Source: RUG14515 sp045117995
GTDB lineage: Bacteria > Bacillota_I > Bacilli_A > RFN20 > CAG-826
Direction: 5' to 3'
Length of the DNA stretch: 64,000 bases
Assembly (NCBI GenBank): GCA_045117995.1
Contig: JBGUOH010000005.1
Span: 17,644-81,643 of the forward strand
Position numbers and translations under genes: made by a program. Below, in pieces: positions 1 through 7,734 of this stretch; position 1 is the first letter of the stretch, and every line of letters starts with the position of its first letter. The notes below the pieces were generated by a model. That model had not been told where the DNA came from. It did not search any database and saw only the letters and a program-made list of their open reading frames with translations.

Positions 1-43
1 AAGTCCAAATTTTTTCTTAAATAAAGTTCTCTTTTATTTAATT

Positions 44-68
44 AAGGAATAAAGGAAAATGTTCGTTG
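44..68 (+). promoter_or_regulatory. tandem Shine-Dalgarno sites before topA
   Basis: Two purine-rich sites lie in tandem, AAGGAA at 44-49 and AAAGGA at 51-56. The first is well spaced for an ATG at 59 that opens a 26-codon reading frame ending at 139. The second is well spaced for a TTG at 66 that is in frame with topA. The family-conserved topA start (ATG at 120) has no clear site of its own and lies inside the short frame, so topA translation may be coupled to it or may begin at TTG 66. Confidence 0.4.
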
Positions 69-119
69 ACAAGCATAATAAAGAGGCTTATATTTTTGAG
101 ACGGAAAACCAAAGAACCT

Positions 120-2240
120 ATGAAATTAGTTATTGTTGAATCACCAGCCAAATGCACAACCATCAAGCGTTATCTAGGTGACAACTATATCGTCATGGCG
201 TCTCTTGGACATATTCGTGACTTAGCAACATCTGGTAAAGATGGTTTAGGTGTGGACGTCAAAAATGACTTCCAACCAACATATATTGTCAATAAAGATA
301 AACAACACATTATCCGCGAACTTAAAAACGCCATGGATAAGTGTGATGAAGTTATTCTTGCAACCGACCCTGATAGAGAAGGTGAAGCAATCGCGTGGCA
401 CTTAGCCCAAGTTTTAGGCTTGGATGTTGAAACCACTAAACGTTTGGAATTCCATGAAATTACTCGTGATTCCATTGGTGAAGCGATGAAGAATCCAAGA
501 ACAATTAATAAGAGCCTTGTTTCTTCTCAAGAAACACGTCGTATTATTGACCGTATTATTGGCTTCAAATTATCCACGCTTTTATTCAAAAAGATTCATT
601 CCCGTTCTGCTGGTAGAGTGCAATCCGCAACATTAAAGATGATCGCGGACCACGATGATGAAATCGCTAAATTCGTGCCAGAAGAATATTGGACAATTAC
701 CACAAAGATCAATGCTTTTGGTAAAGAATTCAATGTCACCTTATTAAATGATAACGGTAAAGAAATCGATTTAAAGAACGGTGAACAAGCACACGCTATC
801 TTAGATAGAATTCCAGAAAAGCTCAATGTTTCTAAAGTTGAAAAGAAGATTAAAGTTAGTGATAGCAAAGAACCATTCATTACTTCCACCTTACAACAAG
901 AAGCATTCTCTCGTTTAAAATTTAAAACCAAGAAAACCCAACTCGTTGCCCAACAATTATATGAAGGTATCGAAGTTGATGGTGAACACGTTGGTTTAAT
1001 TACTTATATGCGTACTGACAGCACACGTTTATCCCCAACATTCGTGGAACGTGCCACTGCCTACATTACCGAAAGATTCGGCAAAGAGTACTTAGGTCAC
1101 ACCAGAAAGATTAGACAAGTGAGTATGATGCAAGACGCTCACGAAGCTATTCGTCCAACAAGTAACCACCGTACTCCAGAATCTGTTAAAAAGTTCTTAA
1201 CAAACGATCAATACAATCTTTATAAATTAATCTATAACCGCACAATTGCATCTTTGATGCAGTCCAAGAAAGATGAACAAATGAGCGTCTATCTTGAAGG
1301 TGATGGATTAACATTCAAATTAGACTTAACTCGTACCCTTTTCAAAGGCTATGAAGCCGTCTATAAAGATACCGAAAAAGAAGAAAATCACTTTGATTCC
1401 TTCCCAGACTTCGCTGATGATGAACAATTCGAAGTGGTGCTCAAGGAAACTGAACAAAAATTCACTCAACCTCCAGCCCATTATTCCGAAGCTAAAATCG
1501 TTAGACTCATGGAAGAAGTCGGTATCGGTCGTCCATCAACATATGCTTCCACAATCGATACGATTAGAAAAAGAAAATATGTCACCGATGAAAGTGGTAT
1601 CTTAATTACCACAAAACAAGGTAACTTAACTTCTGTTGTCTTAAACAAATACTTCCCAGAAATCGTTGATGCTAAGTACACAGCGTTAATGGAAAAGAAG
1701 TTAGATAACATTGAAGAAGGTAACCAATCCAGAAACAAGATTCTCAATGACTTCTACTATCAATTTATCGAATTATTCGATAAGGTTAGCAAAGTTATGT
1801 ATAAAGAAAGCTTTGTTGAAACTGGTGAAATGTGCCCAGAATGTGGTGCTCCTCTAGTGATCAAAGAAGGTAAGAATGGCCAATTCGTTGGTTGTTCTAA
1901 CTTCCCAAGCTGTAAATATGTTAAGAAACAAGAAAGTGACGCTCCAGCACCAACACCAATCGGTGAAAAGTGTCCTGAATGTGGTGGTGAATTATTGCTT
2001 AGAAACAAAAACGGTAATTCCTTCATCACTTGTAGCAATTTCCCAAAATGTCACTACACAAGAAAAGTGGCGTCCACAAATACTTCTCCAGTAGTGGAAG
2101 AAGAAAAACGTATCAAAGATTGTCCAGATTGCGATGGCTATTTGGTTAAGAAAAAAGGAAGATTCGGTTACTTCCTTGGCTGTATCAATTATCCAAAGTG
2201 CAATCACATGGAAAAAATAATTAAAAAGAAACGGAATTAA
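120..2240 (+). CDS. topA: DNA topoisomerase I (type IA)
   Basis: Relaxes negatively supercoiled DNA by transient single-strand cleavage. The protein has an N-terminal Toprim domain starting MKLVIVESPAK, with the acidic metal motif DPDRE at about residues 83-87. The catalytic tyrosine is about Tyr296 in ITYMRTDSTR. Three C-terminal four-cysteine zinc fingers start near residues 572, 618 and 668. At 706 residues it is a normal full-length bacterial TopA. The start at 120 is chosen because the family begins within a few residues of VIVESPAK; an in-frame TTG at 66 with a better ribosome site would add 18 residues. In Bacillus topA is followed by trmFO and xerC; here trmFO is missing from between them. 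Confidence 0.95.
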   Translation: MKLVIVESPAKCTTIKRYLGDNYIVMASLGHIRDLATSGKDGLGVDVKNDFQPTYIVNKDKQHIIRELKNAMDKCDEVILATDPDREGEAIAWHLAQVLGLDVETTKRLEFHEITRDSIGEAMKNPRTINKSLVSSQETRRIIDRIIGFKLSTLLFKKIHSRSAGRVQSATLKMIADHDDEIAKFVPEEYWTITTKINAFGKEFNVTLLNDNGKEIDLKNGEQAHAILDRIPEKLNVSKVEKKIKVSDSKEPFITSTLQQEAFSRLKFKTKKTQLVAQQLYEGIEVDGEHVGLITYMRTDSTRLSPTFVERATAYITERFGKEYLGHTRKIRQVSMMQDAHEAIRPTSNHRTPESVKKFLTNDQYNLYKLIYNRTIASLMQSKKDEQMSVYLEGDGLTFKLDLTRTLFKGYEAVYKDTEKEENHFDSFPDFADDEQFEVVLKETEQKFTQPPAHYSEAKIVRLMEEVGIGRPSTYASTIDTIRKRKYVTDESGILITTKQGNLTSVVLNKYFPEIVDAKYTALMEKKLDNIEEGNQSRNKILNDFYYQFIELFDKVSKVMYKESFVETGEMCPECGAPLVIKEGKNGQFVGCSNFPSCKYVKKQESDAPAPTPIGEKCPECGGELLLRNKNGNSFITCSNFPKCHYTRKVASTNTSPVVEEEKRIKDCPDCDGYLVKKKGRFGYFLGCINYPKCNHMEKIIKKKRN

Positions 2241-2256
2241 TAAATCCGTTTTTTTC
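2230..2256 (+). terminator. intrinsic terminator of topA
   Basis: AACGGA pairs with TCCGTT across a 9-base loop and is followed by a run of T. The topA stop codon lies in the loop. Confidence 0.75.
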
Positions 2257-2266
2257 TTTTCTTTGC

Positions 2267-2278
2267 TATCATTAATGT
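2267..2278 (+). promoter_or_regulatory. leaderless-type -10 box of xerC
   Basis: TATCAT at 2267-2272 lies exactly six bases before the ATG at 2279, and there is no Shine-Dalgarno. Transcription should start at or next to the start codon. Any -35 box would fall in the topA terminator and is weak. Confidence 0.5.
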
Positions 2279-3181
2279 ATGAATAAACCAGAACAAGAAT
2301 TCTTGGATCATCTTCTTGTGGTGAGAAATTATTCTCCTCGCACAGTTAAAAGTTATCAGGAAGATATTGATAAGTTTTGCGAATTTATTTATCACGAAGG
2401 CGTCATGATTGATGATGTTGATGTGATCTGTATTCGTAACTTTTTGACGGAAGAATTAAACCAAGGTATTAGTAAGAGAAGCTGTAAGAGACGTCTATCA
2501 TCTTTGAAGCATTTCTATAAGTATATGGTTAATGTAGGTTATATAAAAGATAATCCATTTGTTTTTGTTTCCGCCCCAAAAGTGGAAACCAGATATCCTC
2601 ACGCTCTCTATAAAGAACAAATTGCGGAGCTTTTTAAGCGAAACGCTGAAAGAACTGATGAACTCGCTTTAAGAGATCAAGCCATTCTCTATTTGCTCTA
2701 TTATTCTGGTATTCGAGCGGACGAATTAGTGAAGCTTGATGTGCAATCAATTGCGTTAAAGGACCGAGTAGTGCGTGTACTTGGTAAGGGAAACAAGGAA
2801 AGAATCATTCCGTTCACCGCTGATTGTCAAAAAGTTCTCAAAGCCTATATCGATAAGGAAAGAATCGTTTTGTTAAGAAAAGCTAGAGACATGACACCAG
2901 CTTTATTCTTAAACGCTCAAGGTGAAAGATTAACAACTCGTGGTCTAGAATACATTTTGGATGCTATCGAAGAGAAAATTGGTCTATTTGTAGGTTTACA
3001 CCCACACATCCTCAGACACTCATTTGCGACACACCTACTAGAGAATGGAGCGGACCTTCGTGTCATCCAAGAACTCCTCGGACACGAGAGTATAAACGCG
3101 ACCCAGGTATACACTCATGTCACCGAAGAAGCAATGAAAGAAACGTATATGTCTGCTCACCCAAGAGCGAAAAAGAAATAA
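2279..3181 (+). CDS. xerC: tyrosine recombinase, XerC type
   Basis: Site-specific recombinase that resolves chromosome dimers at dif with a partner. The N-terminal SAM-like core-binding domain occupies about residues 1-85 and the catalytic domain about 105-290. The full catalytic set is visible: Arg146 (SGIRADE), Lys170 (GKGNKER), His243 and Arg246 (HILRH), His269 (LGHE) and nucleophile Tyr278 (QVYTH). At 300 residues it is the usual Xer size. The position after topA matches codV/xerC of Bacillus, which supports XerC rather than XerD, but sequence alone does not settle it. Bacillus has hslV, hslU and codY between this gene and rpsB; they are absent here. No ribosome site is present; see the leaderless -10 box. 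Confidence 0.88.
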   Translation: MNKPEQEFLDHLLVVRNYSPRTVKSYQEDIDKFCEFIYHEGVMIDDVDVICIRNFLTEELNQGISKRSCKRRLSSLKHFYKYMVNVGYIKDNPFVFVSAPKVETRYPHALYKEQIAELFKRNAERTDELALRDQAILYLLYYSGIRADELVKLDVQSIALKDRVVRVLGKGNKERIIPFTADCQKVLKAYIDKERIVLLRKARDMTPALFLNAQGERLTTRGLEYILDAIEEKIGLFVGLHPHILRHSFATHLLENGADLRVIQELLGHESINATQVYTHVTEEAMKETYMSAHPRAKKK

Positions 3182-3212
3182 ATCTCACCCAATAATAAAT
3201 ATTATTTTCTAC

Positions 3213-3241
3213 TTGCATGCGCAAATGCGCTTTGGTAAGAT
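3213..3241 (+). promoter_or_regulatory. promoter of the rpsB operon
   Basis: TTGCAT (3213-3218), a 17-base spacer and TAAGAT (3236-3241). This predicts a transcription start near 3248, leaving a leader of about 114 bases before rpsB. Confidence 0.6.
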
Positions 3242-3247
3242 ATTAAG

Positions 3248-3361
3248 CGCTGTGGAAACAGCAAATACACACATTGTGGATTGAACCGCCAATGTGCTTG
3301 TTGAAAACAAGTGGCCGGGTTCTTAGAAGCAATGGAGGTACAAACAAAAGGAGGCCTAAAA
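3248..3361 (+). ncRNA. structured rpsB mRNA leader (candidate S2 autoregulatory leader)
   Basis: The leader can form three hairpins: GCTGT/ACAGC (about 3250-3262), CACATTG/CAATGTG with an interrupted interior (about 3271-3297), and CTTGT/ACAAG (about 3298-3312). GGCC near 3312 could pair with GGCC at the rpsB ribosome site (AAAGGAGGCC). A long structured leader on rpsB is expected for feedback control by ribosomal protein S2. The match to a named RNA family was not tested. Confidence 0.45.
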
Positions 3362-4423
3362 ATGGCAGAAGAAAAGAAAGAAGTTCTCGAAGAAGCTAAA
3401 GTTGAAGCTGCTCCAGAACAAGCTGCCCCAACAATGGAAGCAGTTATGCATGATCCTGATGCACCAGTTATCACAATGAGAAAATTACTCGAAGCTGGCG
3501 CTCACTTTGGTCATCAAACCCGTAGATGGAACCCAAAGATGAAAAAGTACATCTATGGTGCAAGAAATGGTGTCTACATCATTGACTTACAACAAACAGT
3601 CGACGCAATCACAGTTGCCTACGCTAAAATGAAAGAAATCGTCGATAACGGTGGCAAAGTCTTATTCGTCGGTACAAAGAAACAATGCCAAGAAGCTGTC
3701 CAACAAGAAGCTTTACGTTCTGGCAGTTTCTACATCACCAACCGTTGGTTAGGTGGTACATTAACAAACTTCAAGACCATCCAATCCAGAATTAGATACT
3801 TGAAAGATCTCGAAAGAAGAGAAGAAGAAGGCGAACTCGACCTCTTAAGTAAAGTCGAAGCCGCTCAACTCCGTAGAGAAAAAGAAAAATTATCCAAGAA
3901 CTTAGATGGTATTAAGGAAATGAGAAAGATTCCTAACGCTATCTTCGTTATCGACCCACGCATTGAACACAATGCTGTTGCCGAAGCTAGAAAATTAAAC
4001 ATCCCAGTGTTTGCTATCGTTGATACAAACAGTGATCCAGATGTTGTTGACTACGTCATTCCAGCTAACGACGATGCAGTTCGTTCCTTCAGCTTAATCT
4101 TAGCCGTCATCGCTGACGCTATCGTTGAAAGCAAGAACGGTGTCCCAGTCGTGGCCTATACAAAAGATGAAGGCGAAGCCGTCACAATGAAAGAAGTCAT
4201 TCGCCAAACAGAAAAAGAAAACGCTGAAAAATTAGCGAAGATCAGAGCTGAAAGACAAGCTCGTCAAGAAGCTTACGAAAAAGAACAAGCTGAAAGAGAA
4301 GCTCGTAGAGCCGCTGAAAAACAACAACGCAGAGCCGCTAAACCAAAAGCTCCAAAAGCCGAAGGTGAAGAAGCCGCTCCAGCCGCTGAAGAAGCTCCAA
4401 AAGCCGAAGGAGAAAACAAATAA
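3362..4423 (+). CDS. rpsB: 30S ribosomal protein S2, extended at both ends
   Basis: Component of the small ribosomal subunit near the mRNA exit region. The S2 core runs from about residue 39 (ITMRKLLEAGAHFGHQ) to about 270 and includes the conserved NRWLGGTLTN. The protein has 353 residues, against roughly 230-260 for most S2 proteins. An acidic, Ala-rich extension of about 38 residues precedes the core. A highly charged tail of about 75 residues follows it, first Arg/Lys/Glu/Gln-rich helix and then Ala/Pro/Glu repeats. The start at 3362 is set by AAAGGAGG at 3349-3356. Its stop overlaps the tsf start by one base (TAATG), so the two are translationally coupled. Confidence 0.95.
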   Translation: MAEEKKEVLEEAKVEAAPEQAAPTMEAVMHDPDAPVITMRKLLEAGAHFGHQTRRWNPKMKKYIYGARNGVYIIDLQQTVDAITVAYAKMKEIVDNGGKVLFVGTKKQCQEAVQQEALRSGSFYITNRWLGGTLTNFKTIQSRIRYLKDLERREEEGELDLLSKVEAAQLRREKEKLSKNLDGIKEMRKIPNAIFVIDPRIEHNAVAEARKLNIPVFAIVDTNSDPDVVDYVIPANDDAVRSFSLILAVIADAIVESKNGVPVVAYTKDEGEAVTMKEVIRQTEKENAEKLAKIRAERQARQEAYEKEQAEREARRAAEKQQRRAAKPKAPKAEGEEAAPAAEEAPKAEGENK

Positions 4424-5298
4424 TGGCCTTAATTGATTTAATTAAACAATTACGTGATAGAACCGGTGCTGGTTTAATGGACTGCAAAGCAGCCTTATTA
4501 AACAATGGTGAAGATTTAGACAAAGCCACAGACTGGTTAAGAGAAAAAGGCTTAGCCAAAGCCGCTAAGAAAGCTGACCGTATCGCCGCTGAAGGTCTTG
4601 CCTTAACAAAAGGCTGTGCCAAATGTGGTAAATCCGTCGTCATCGAAGTTAACTGCGAAACAGACTTCGTTGCTAAAGGTGATGCTTTCCGTGAATTAGT
4701 TGAAAACACAGCTAAACTCATTTTAGAAAATGAACCAGCCGATGTTGAAGCCGCTAAAGCTTTAGCTACAGATTTATTCACAGACGCCACAGTTAAGATG
4801 GGTGAAAAATTTGACCTCCGTAGATTTACTCTTCTCAAACAAGAAGAAGGTCAATTCATCTTCACATACATCCACATGGGTGGTAAGATTGCCGTTGCTG
4901 TTGTCTTAAACAAAGACGATGCTGAATTAGGTAAAGGTATTGCTATGCACATCGCTGCTAACAACCCAGCCTACTTAGATACAAACGCTATCGGTGCTGA
5001 TGCTATCGAACACGAAACCAAGATTCAACTCGAAGCTGCTAAGCAAGATCCAAAACTCGCTGGCAAGCCAGAAGAAATGCTCAAGAAGATCATTGGTGGT
5101 AAAGTTAACAAATACTTTGCTGAAATGGTTCTCACTGAACAACCATACTTACTCGATACAGAGTCTGGTAAGAAAGTTGGCCAAGTTCTTGAAGAAAAGA
5201 AAGCCAAAGTTCTCAAGTATGTCCGTTACCAAGTTGGTGAAGGCATTGAAAAACGTAAAGATGATTTCGCTAGCGAAGTCATGAGCCAAGTTAAGTAA
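4423..5298 (+). CDS. tsf: elongation factor Ts
   Basis: Guanine nucleotide exchange factor that releases GDP from EF-Tu. It starts with the UBA-like N-terminal domain containing the family signature LRDRTGAGLMDCKAAL (about residues 9-25). The core includes EVNCETDFVA and HIAANNPAYL. At 291 residues it is a standard length. The start overlaps the rpsB stop (TAATG). The conserved rpsB-tsf-pyrH-frr order makes the assignment secure. A cysteine pair (CAKCGK, near residue 64) follows the UBA domain. Confidence 0.96.
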   Translation: MALIDLIKQLRDRTGAGLMDCKAALLNNGEDLDKATDWLREKGLAKAAKKADRIAAEGLALTKGCAKCGKSVVIEVNCETDFVAKGDAFRELVENTAKLILENEPADVEAAKALATDLFTDATVKMGEKFDLRRFTLLKQEEGQFIFTYIHMGGKIAVAVVLNKDDAELGKGIAMHIAANNPAYLDTNAIGADAIEHETKIQLEAAKQDPKLAGKPEEMLKKIIGGKVNKYFAEMVLTEQPYLLDTESGKKVGQVLEEKKAKVLKYVRYQVGEGIEKRKDDFASEVMSQVK

Positions 5299-5312
5299 TT
5301 TTAACAATTCAA

Positions 5313-5340
5313 AAGAAGCACCTTTGGTGTTTCTTTTTTT
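5313..5340 (+). terminator. terminator inside the rpsB operon, between tsf and pyrH
   Basis: AAGAAGCACC pairs with GGTGTTTCTT over a TTT loop and is followed by T5. It ends directly against the pyrH ribosome site (AGGAGG at 5341-5346), leaving no room for a separate pyrH promoter. It therefore probably lets part of transcription through, lowering pyrH-frr relative to rpsB-tsf. Confidence 0.7.
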
Positions 5341-5353
5341 AGGAGGAAAACGT

Positions 5354-6070
5354 ATGGCTTACAAAAGAGTACTACTTAAATTATCCGGTGAAGCTTTAAA
5401 GGAAAATAGCGACGCTATCTTATCCGCAGAAGCTTTAGACAACATGGCCAAGATGGTCAAAAGCATCTACGAAAGTGGTGTACAAGTTTGTATCGTTATC
5501 GGTGCAGGCAACATCTGGCGTGGTAAGATTGCCAAAGATGCTGGTATGGACCAATTTGAAGCGGACTATATGGGCATGATGGGTACAGTTATTAACGCTG
5601 TGGCCTTAGGCGCTAGATTAAAAGTCTTAGGCGTCCCTTCCTTAGTCACAAGCGCAATTGGACCAGTCCCAGAAGTTAACGTCGCTTATACTCCAGAAAT
5701 TGCTGATAAAGCAATGAATGAAGGTAAGGTTGTCTTCCTTTCCGGTGGTACAGGTAAACCATATTGCTCCACAGATACCGCTGCTGCTTTACGCGCAGTG
5801 CAATTAAACTGTGATGCCATCCTCATGGGTAAAAATGGTGTGGAAGGTGTCTATGATAAAGATCCTAGAGTCAATCCTGACGCAAAATTCTTCCCAGAAA
5901 TCACATTCGAAGAAATGTTAAAACAAAATCTTCAAATTATGGATATATCTGCGATAGAATTAATAAAGGATAAAGATATTCACATTTGTGTCTTCAGAAT
6001 GGCGGCTGAAAACTTTATCGCTGCCGCTAACGGAAAACGCATTGGAACTATCGTTAAAAAAGGAGAATAA
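5354..6070 (+). CDS. pyrH: UMP kinase
   Basis: Phosphorylates UMP to UDP with ATP in pyrimidine nucleotide synthesis; bacterial PyrH is a hexamer of the amino-acid kinase fold. Visible motifs are KRVLLKLSGEAL at the N terminus, IGAGNIWRG, SGGTGKPYCSTDTAAALRA and GVYDKDPR. At 238 residues it is full length. The start is set by AGGAGG at 5341-5346; an in-frame upstream start at 5324 lies inside the preceding terminator and is unlikely. It is the third gene of the rpsB operon and is reached only by reading through the hairpin at 5313-5340. Confidence 0.95.
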   Translation: MAYKRVLLKLSGEALKENSDAILSAEALDNMAKMVKSIYESGVQVCIVIGAGNIWRGKIAKDAGMDQFEADYMGMMGTVINAVALGARLKVLGVPSLVTSAIGPVPEVNVAYTPEIADKAMNEGKVVFLSGGTGKPYCSTDTAAALRAVQLNCDAILMGKNGVEGVYDKDPRVNPDAKFFPEITFEEMLKQNLQIMDISAIELIKDKDIHICVFRMAAENFIAAANGKRIGTIVKKGE

Positions 6071-6075
6071 TCACC

Positions 6076-6621
6076 ATGGATGAACTCGTATTAGACATGC
6101 AAGAAAAGATGAACAAATCTGTCGAGTCTTTAAAATTCCAATTAACCTCATTAAGAACAGGTAAAGCAACACCTAACATGCTCAATGGTATCGAAGTCGA
6201 TTACTACGGCACAATGACACCAATTAACCAAATGAGCTCTGTTTCTGTTCCAGAACCAAGACAATTACTCATTAAACCTTACGATAAAAATGACGCTAAA
6301 GCCATTATCGCTGCTATCAATAAGAGCGATCTTGGAATTAACCCAATTAACGAAGGTACACAAATTAGATTAACAATTCCTCCTCTAACTGAAGAAAGAA
6401 GAAGAGAAGTCGTTAAACAAGCTAAGAAATATGGTGAAGATATTAAGGTCGCTATCCGTAATATCAGACGTGACTATATCGAATTAGCCAAAGATGATGA
6501 ATCTTACACAGAAGATTATCAAAAGAAGTTGTTAGAAGACTTAGAAAAAGTCGTTACTGATTCTATCAAAGCAGTTGACGTTGTCGTCGCTGATAAAGAA
6601 AAAGAATTGATGTCTCTCTAG
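6076..6621 (+). CDS. frr: ribosome recycling factor
   Basis: Splits post-termination ribosomes with EF-G. The sequence of 181 residues has the family features across its whole length: SLRTGKATPNML, the Tyr-containing VDYYGT, IKPYDKNDAKAI, and the C-terminal three-helix bundle residues EERRREVVKQAKK and IRNIRRD. It has AAGGAG about 13 bases upstream and lies five bases after pyrH. In Bacillus the next gene is uppS, which is missing here; a terminator follows instead. Confidence 0.96.
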   Translation: MDELVLDMQEKMNKSVESLKFQLTSLRTGKATPNMLNGIEVDYYGTMTPINQMSSVSVPEPRQLLIKPYDKNDAKAIIAAINKSDLGINPINEGTQIRLTIPPLTEERRREVVKQAKKYGEDIKVAIRNIRRDYIELAKDDESYTEDYQKKLLEDLEKVVTDSIKAVDVVVADKEKELMSL

Positions 6622-6648
6622 TCCTTCAAAAACAAATATTAATAAAAG

Positions 6649-6679
6649 AGCGGTTATTTATTACAAATACCGCTTTTTA
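6649..6679 (+). terminator. terminator of the rpsB-tsf-pyrH-frr operon
   Basis: AGCGGT-ATTT pairs with AAAT-ACCGCT with one bulged base and is followed by T5. It separates frr from cdsA. An extended -10 (TGTG then TATACT at 6684-6689) just downstream is a candidate cdsA promoter. Confidence 0.75.
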
Positions 6680-6708
6680 TGTGTATACTATTTTTAAGTG
6701 TTAGTTTT

Positions 6709-7734
6709 ATGAAAGAACGCAAGCCAATATTTCAACCTAATGAATTAAGTAATGCCGCTGTTACGTCTATGCGTACAAGAATCATCGCTGGTTTAACTGC
6801 AATCGCGATTGTTTTGCCTTTTGTTATCTTTGGTGACTTACCATTCTTTGTCTTTATTTCTATTGTCTTAGTTTTCGCCATTATTGAAATTATTAGATGC
6901 GCTAAAACTAAATATTCCAAAGTTTTGTATGTCGTTTCTTTCTTGCTCGCGTTCCTCATTTTGTTCTGGAACGTTATTCAAGATATTCCAACGATGACTA
7001 GGGATTGGAGAATTTACGATAGCTACGACCAGGTAACGGTTTCGGTTACCATCATGTTTATCGGTATTATTCTTACAGCATTCACTGTCATTAGTGATGA
7101 AAACTTCACAATTATCGATGGTTGTTTCATCTTCATGATGACGATTATCATTGCCCTAGGTTTAGAAAGCTTATTATATCTTAGATATATTCCTGTCATT
7201 GAACACCATAAAGCCCTTTTAGAAGCTGGAGAAACATATTCGTATTTCAATATGTACGATAACTGTGAATCATTCTTCTTCCTTCTTTTCGTGGCTTTAG
7301 GTGCTTGTTTAAATGACGCGTTTGCTTACTTCGTTGGTGTCTTCTTTGGTAAACACAAAATGAACCCAAGAATCTCTCCTAAGAAAACATGGGAAGGTTT
7401 CTTCGGTGGTGTTTTCCTTGGTGGTGCATTCTGTGCCGGCTTTGCCTTCATTATGGCCGCAACTGGCCATCCATTATTAGAAGGCTTCTTAGATATGGCA
7501 CATTGGTACCACATCATTGCCTTATCATTCATGATGCCATTAGTGTCCACTCTTGGTGATTTAGTTTTCTCCTCTATTAAGAGACACTACGAAATCAAAG
7601 ATTTCTCCAACCTCATTCCAGGTCATGGTGGCATCTTAGACCGCTTAGATTCGATTTTATTTGCTGCAGCGACTGCCGCTATTTATACAACTATTTTCTT
7701 AAGTTCTACTAACGGGAGCCCGATCTTACCATGA
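6709..7734 (+). CDS. cdsA: phosphatidate cytidylyltransferase (CDP-diglyceride synthase)
   Basis: Integral membrane enzyme making CDP-diacylglycerol from phosphatidate and CTP, the branch point of phospholipid synthesis. About eight hydrophobic segments are visible. The C-terminal family signature reads SSIKRHYEIKDFSNLIPG followed by HGGILDRLDS, and an upstream cytosolic loop has ISPKKTWEGFFGG. At 341 residues it is slightly longer than usual because of an N-terminal soluble stretch of about 30 residues. The start ATG 6709 is preceded by a promoter but only a weak ribosome site. Its stop overlaps the dxr start (ATGATGA). Confidence 0.93.
   Translation: MKERKPIFQPNELSNAAVTSMRTRIIAGLTAIAIVLPFVIFGDLPFFVFISIVLVFAIIEIIRCAKTKYSKVLYVVSFLLAFLILFWNVIQDIPTMTRDWRIYDSYDQVTVSVTIMFIGIILTAFTVISDENFTIIDGCFIFMMTIIIALGLESLLYLRYIPVIEHHKALLEAGETYSYFNMYDNCESFFFLLFVALGACLNDAFAYFVGVFFGKHKMNPRISPKKTWEGFFGGVFLGGAFCAGFAFIMAATGHPLLEGFLDMAHWYHIIALSFMMPLVSTLGDLVFSSIKRHYEIKDFSNLIPGHGGILDRLDSILFAAATAAIYTTIFLSSTNGSPILP

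Noticed and set aside
2279..3181. Tyrosine recombinase as integrase of a mobile element
   Set aside because: Full Xer features and position next to topA fit the housekeeping XerC. No attachment repeats, cargo genes or base-composition change are seen.
3202..3474. Minus-strand frame over the rpsB leader
   Set aside because: It overlaps the promoter, structured leader and start of rpsB, and has no ribosome site or recognisable sequence.
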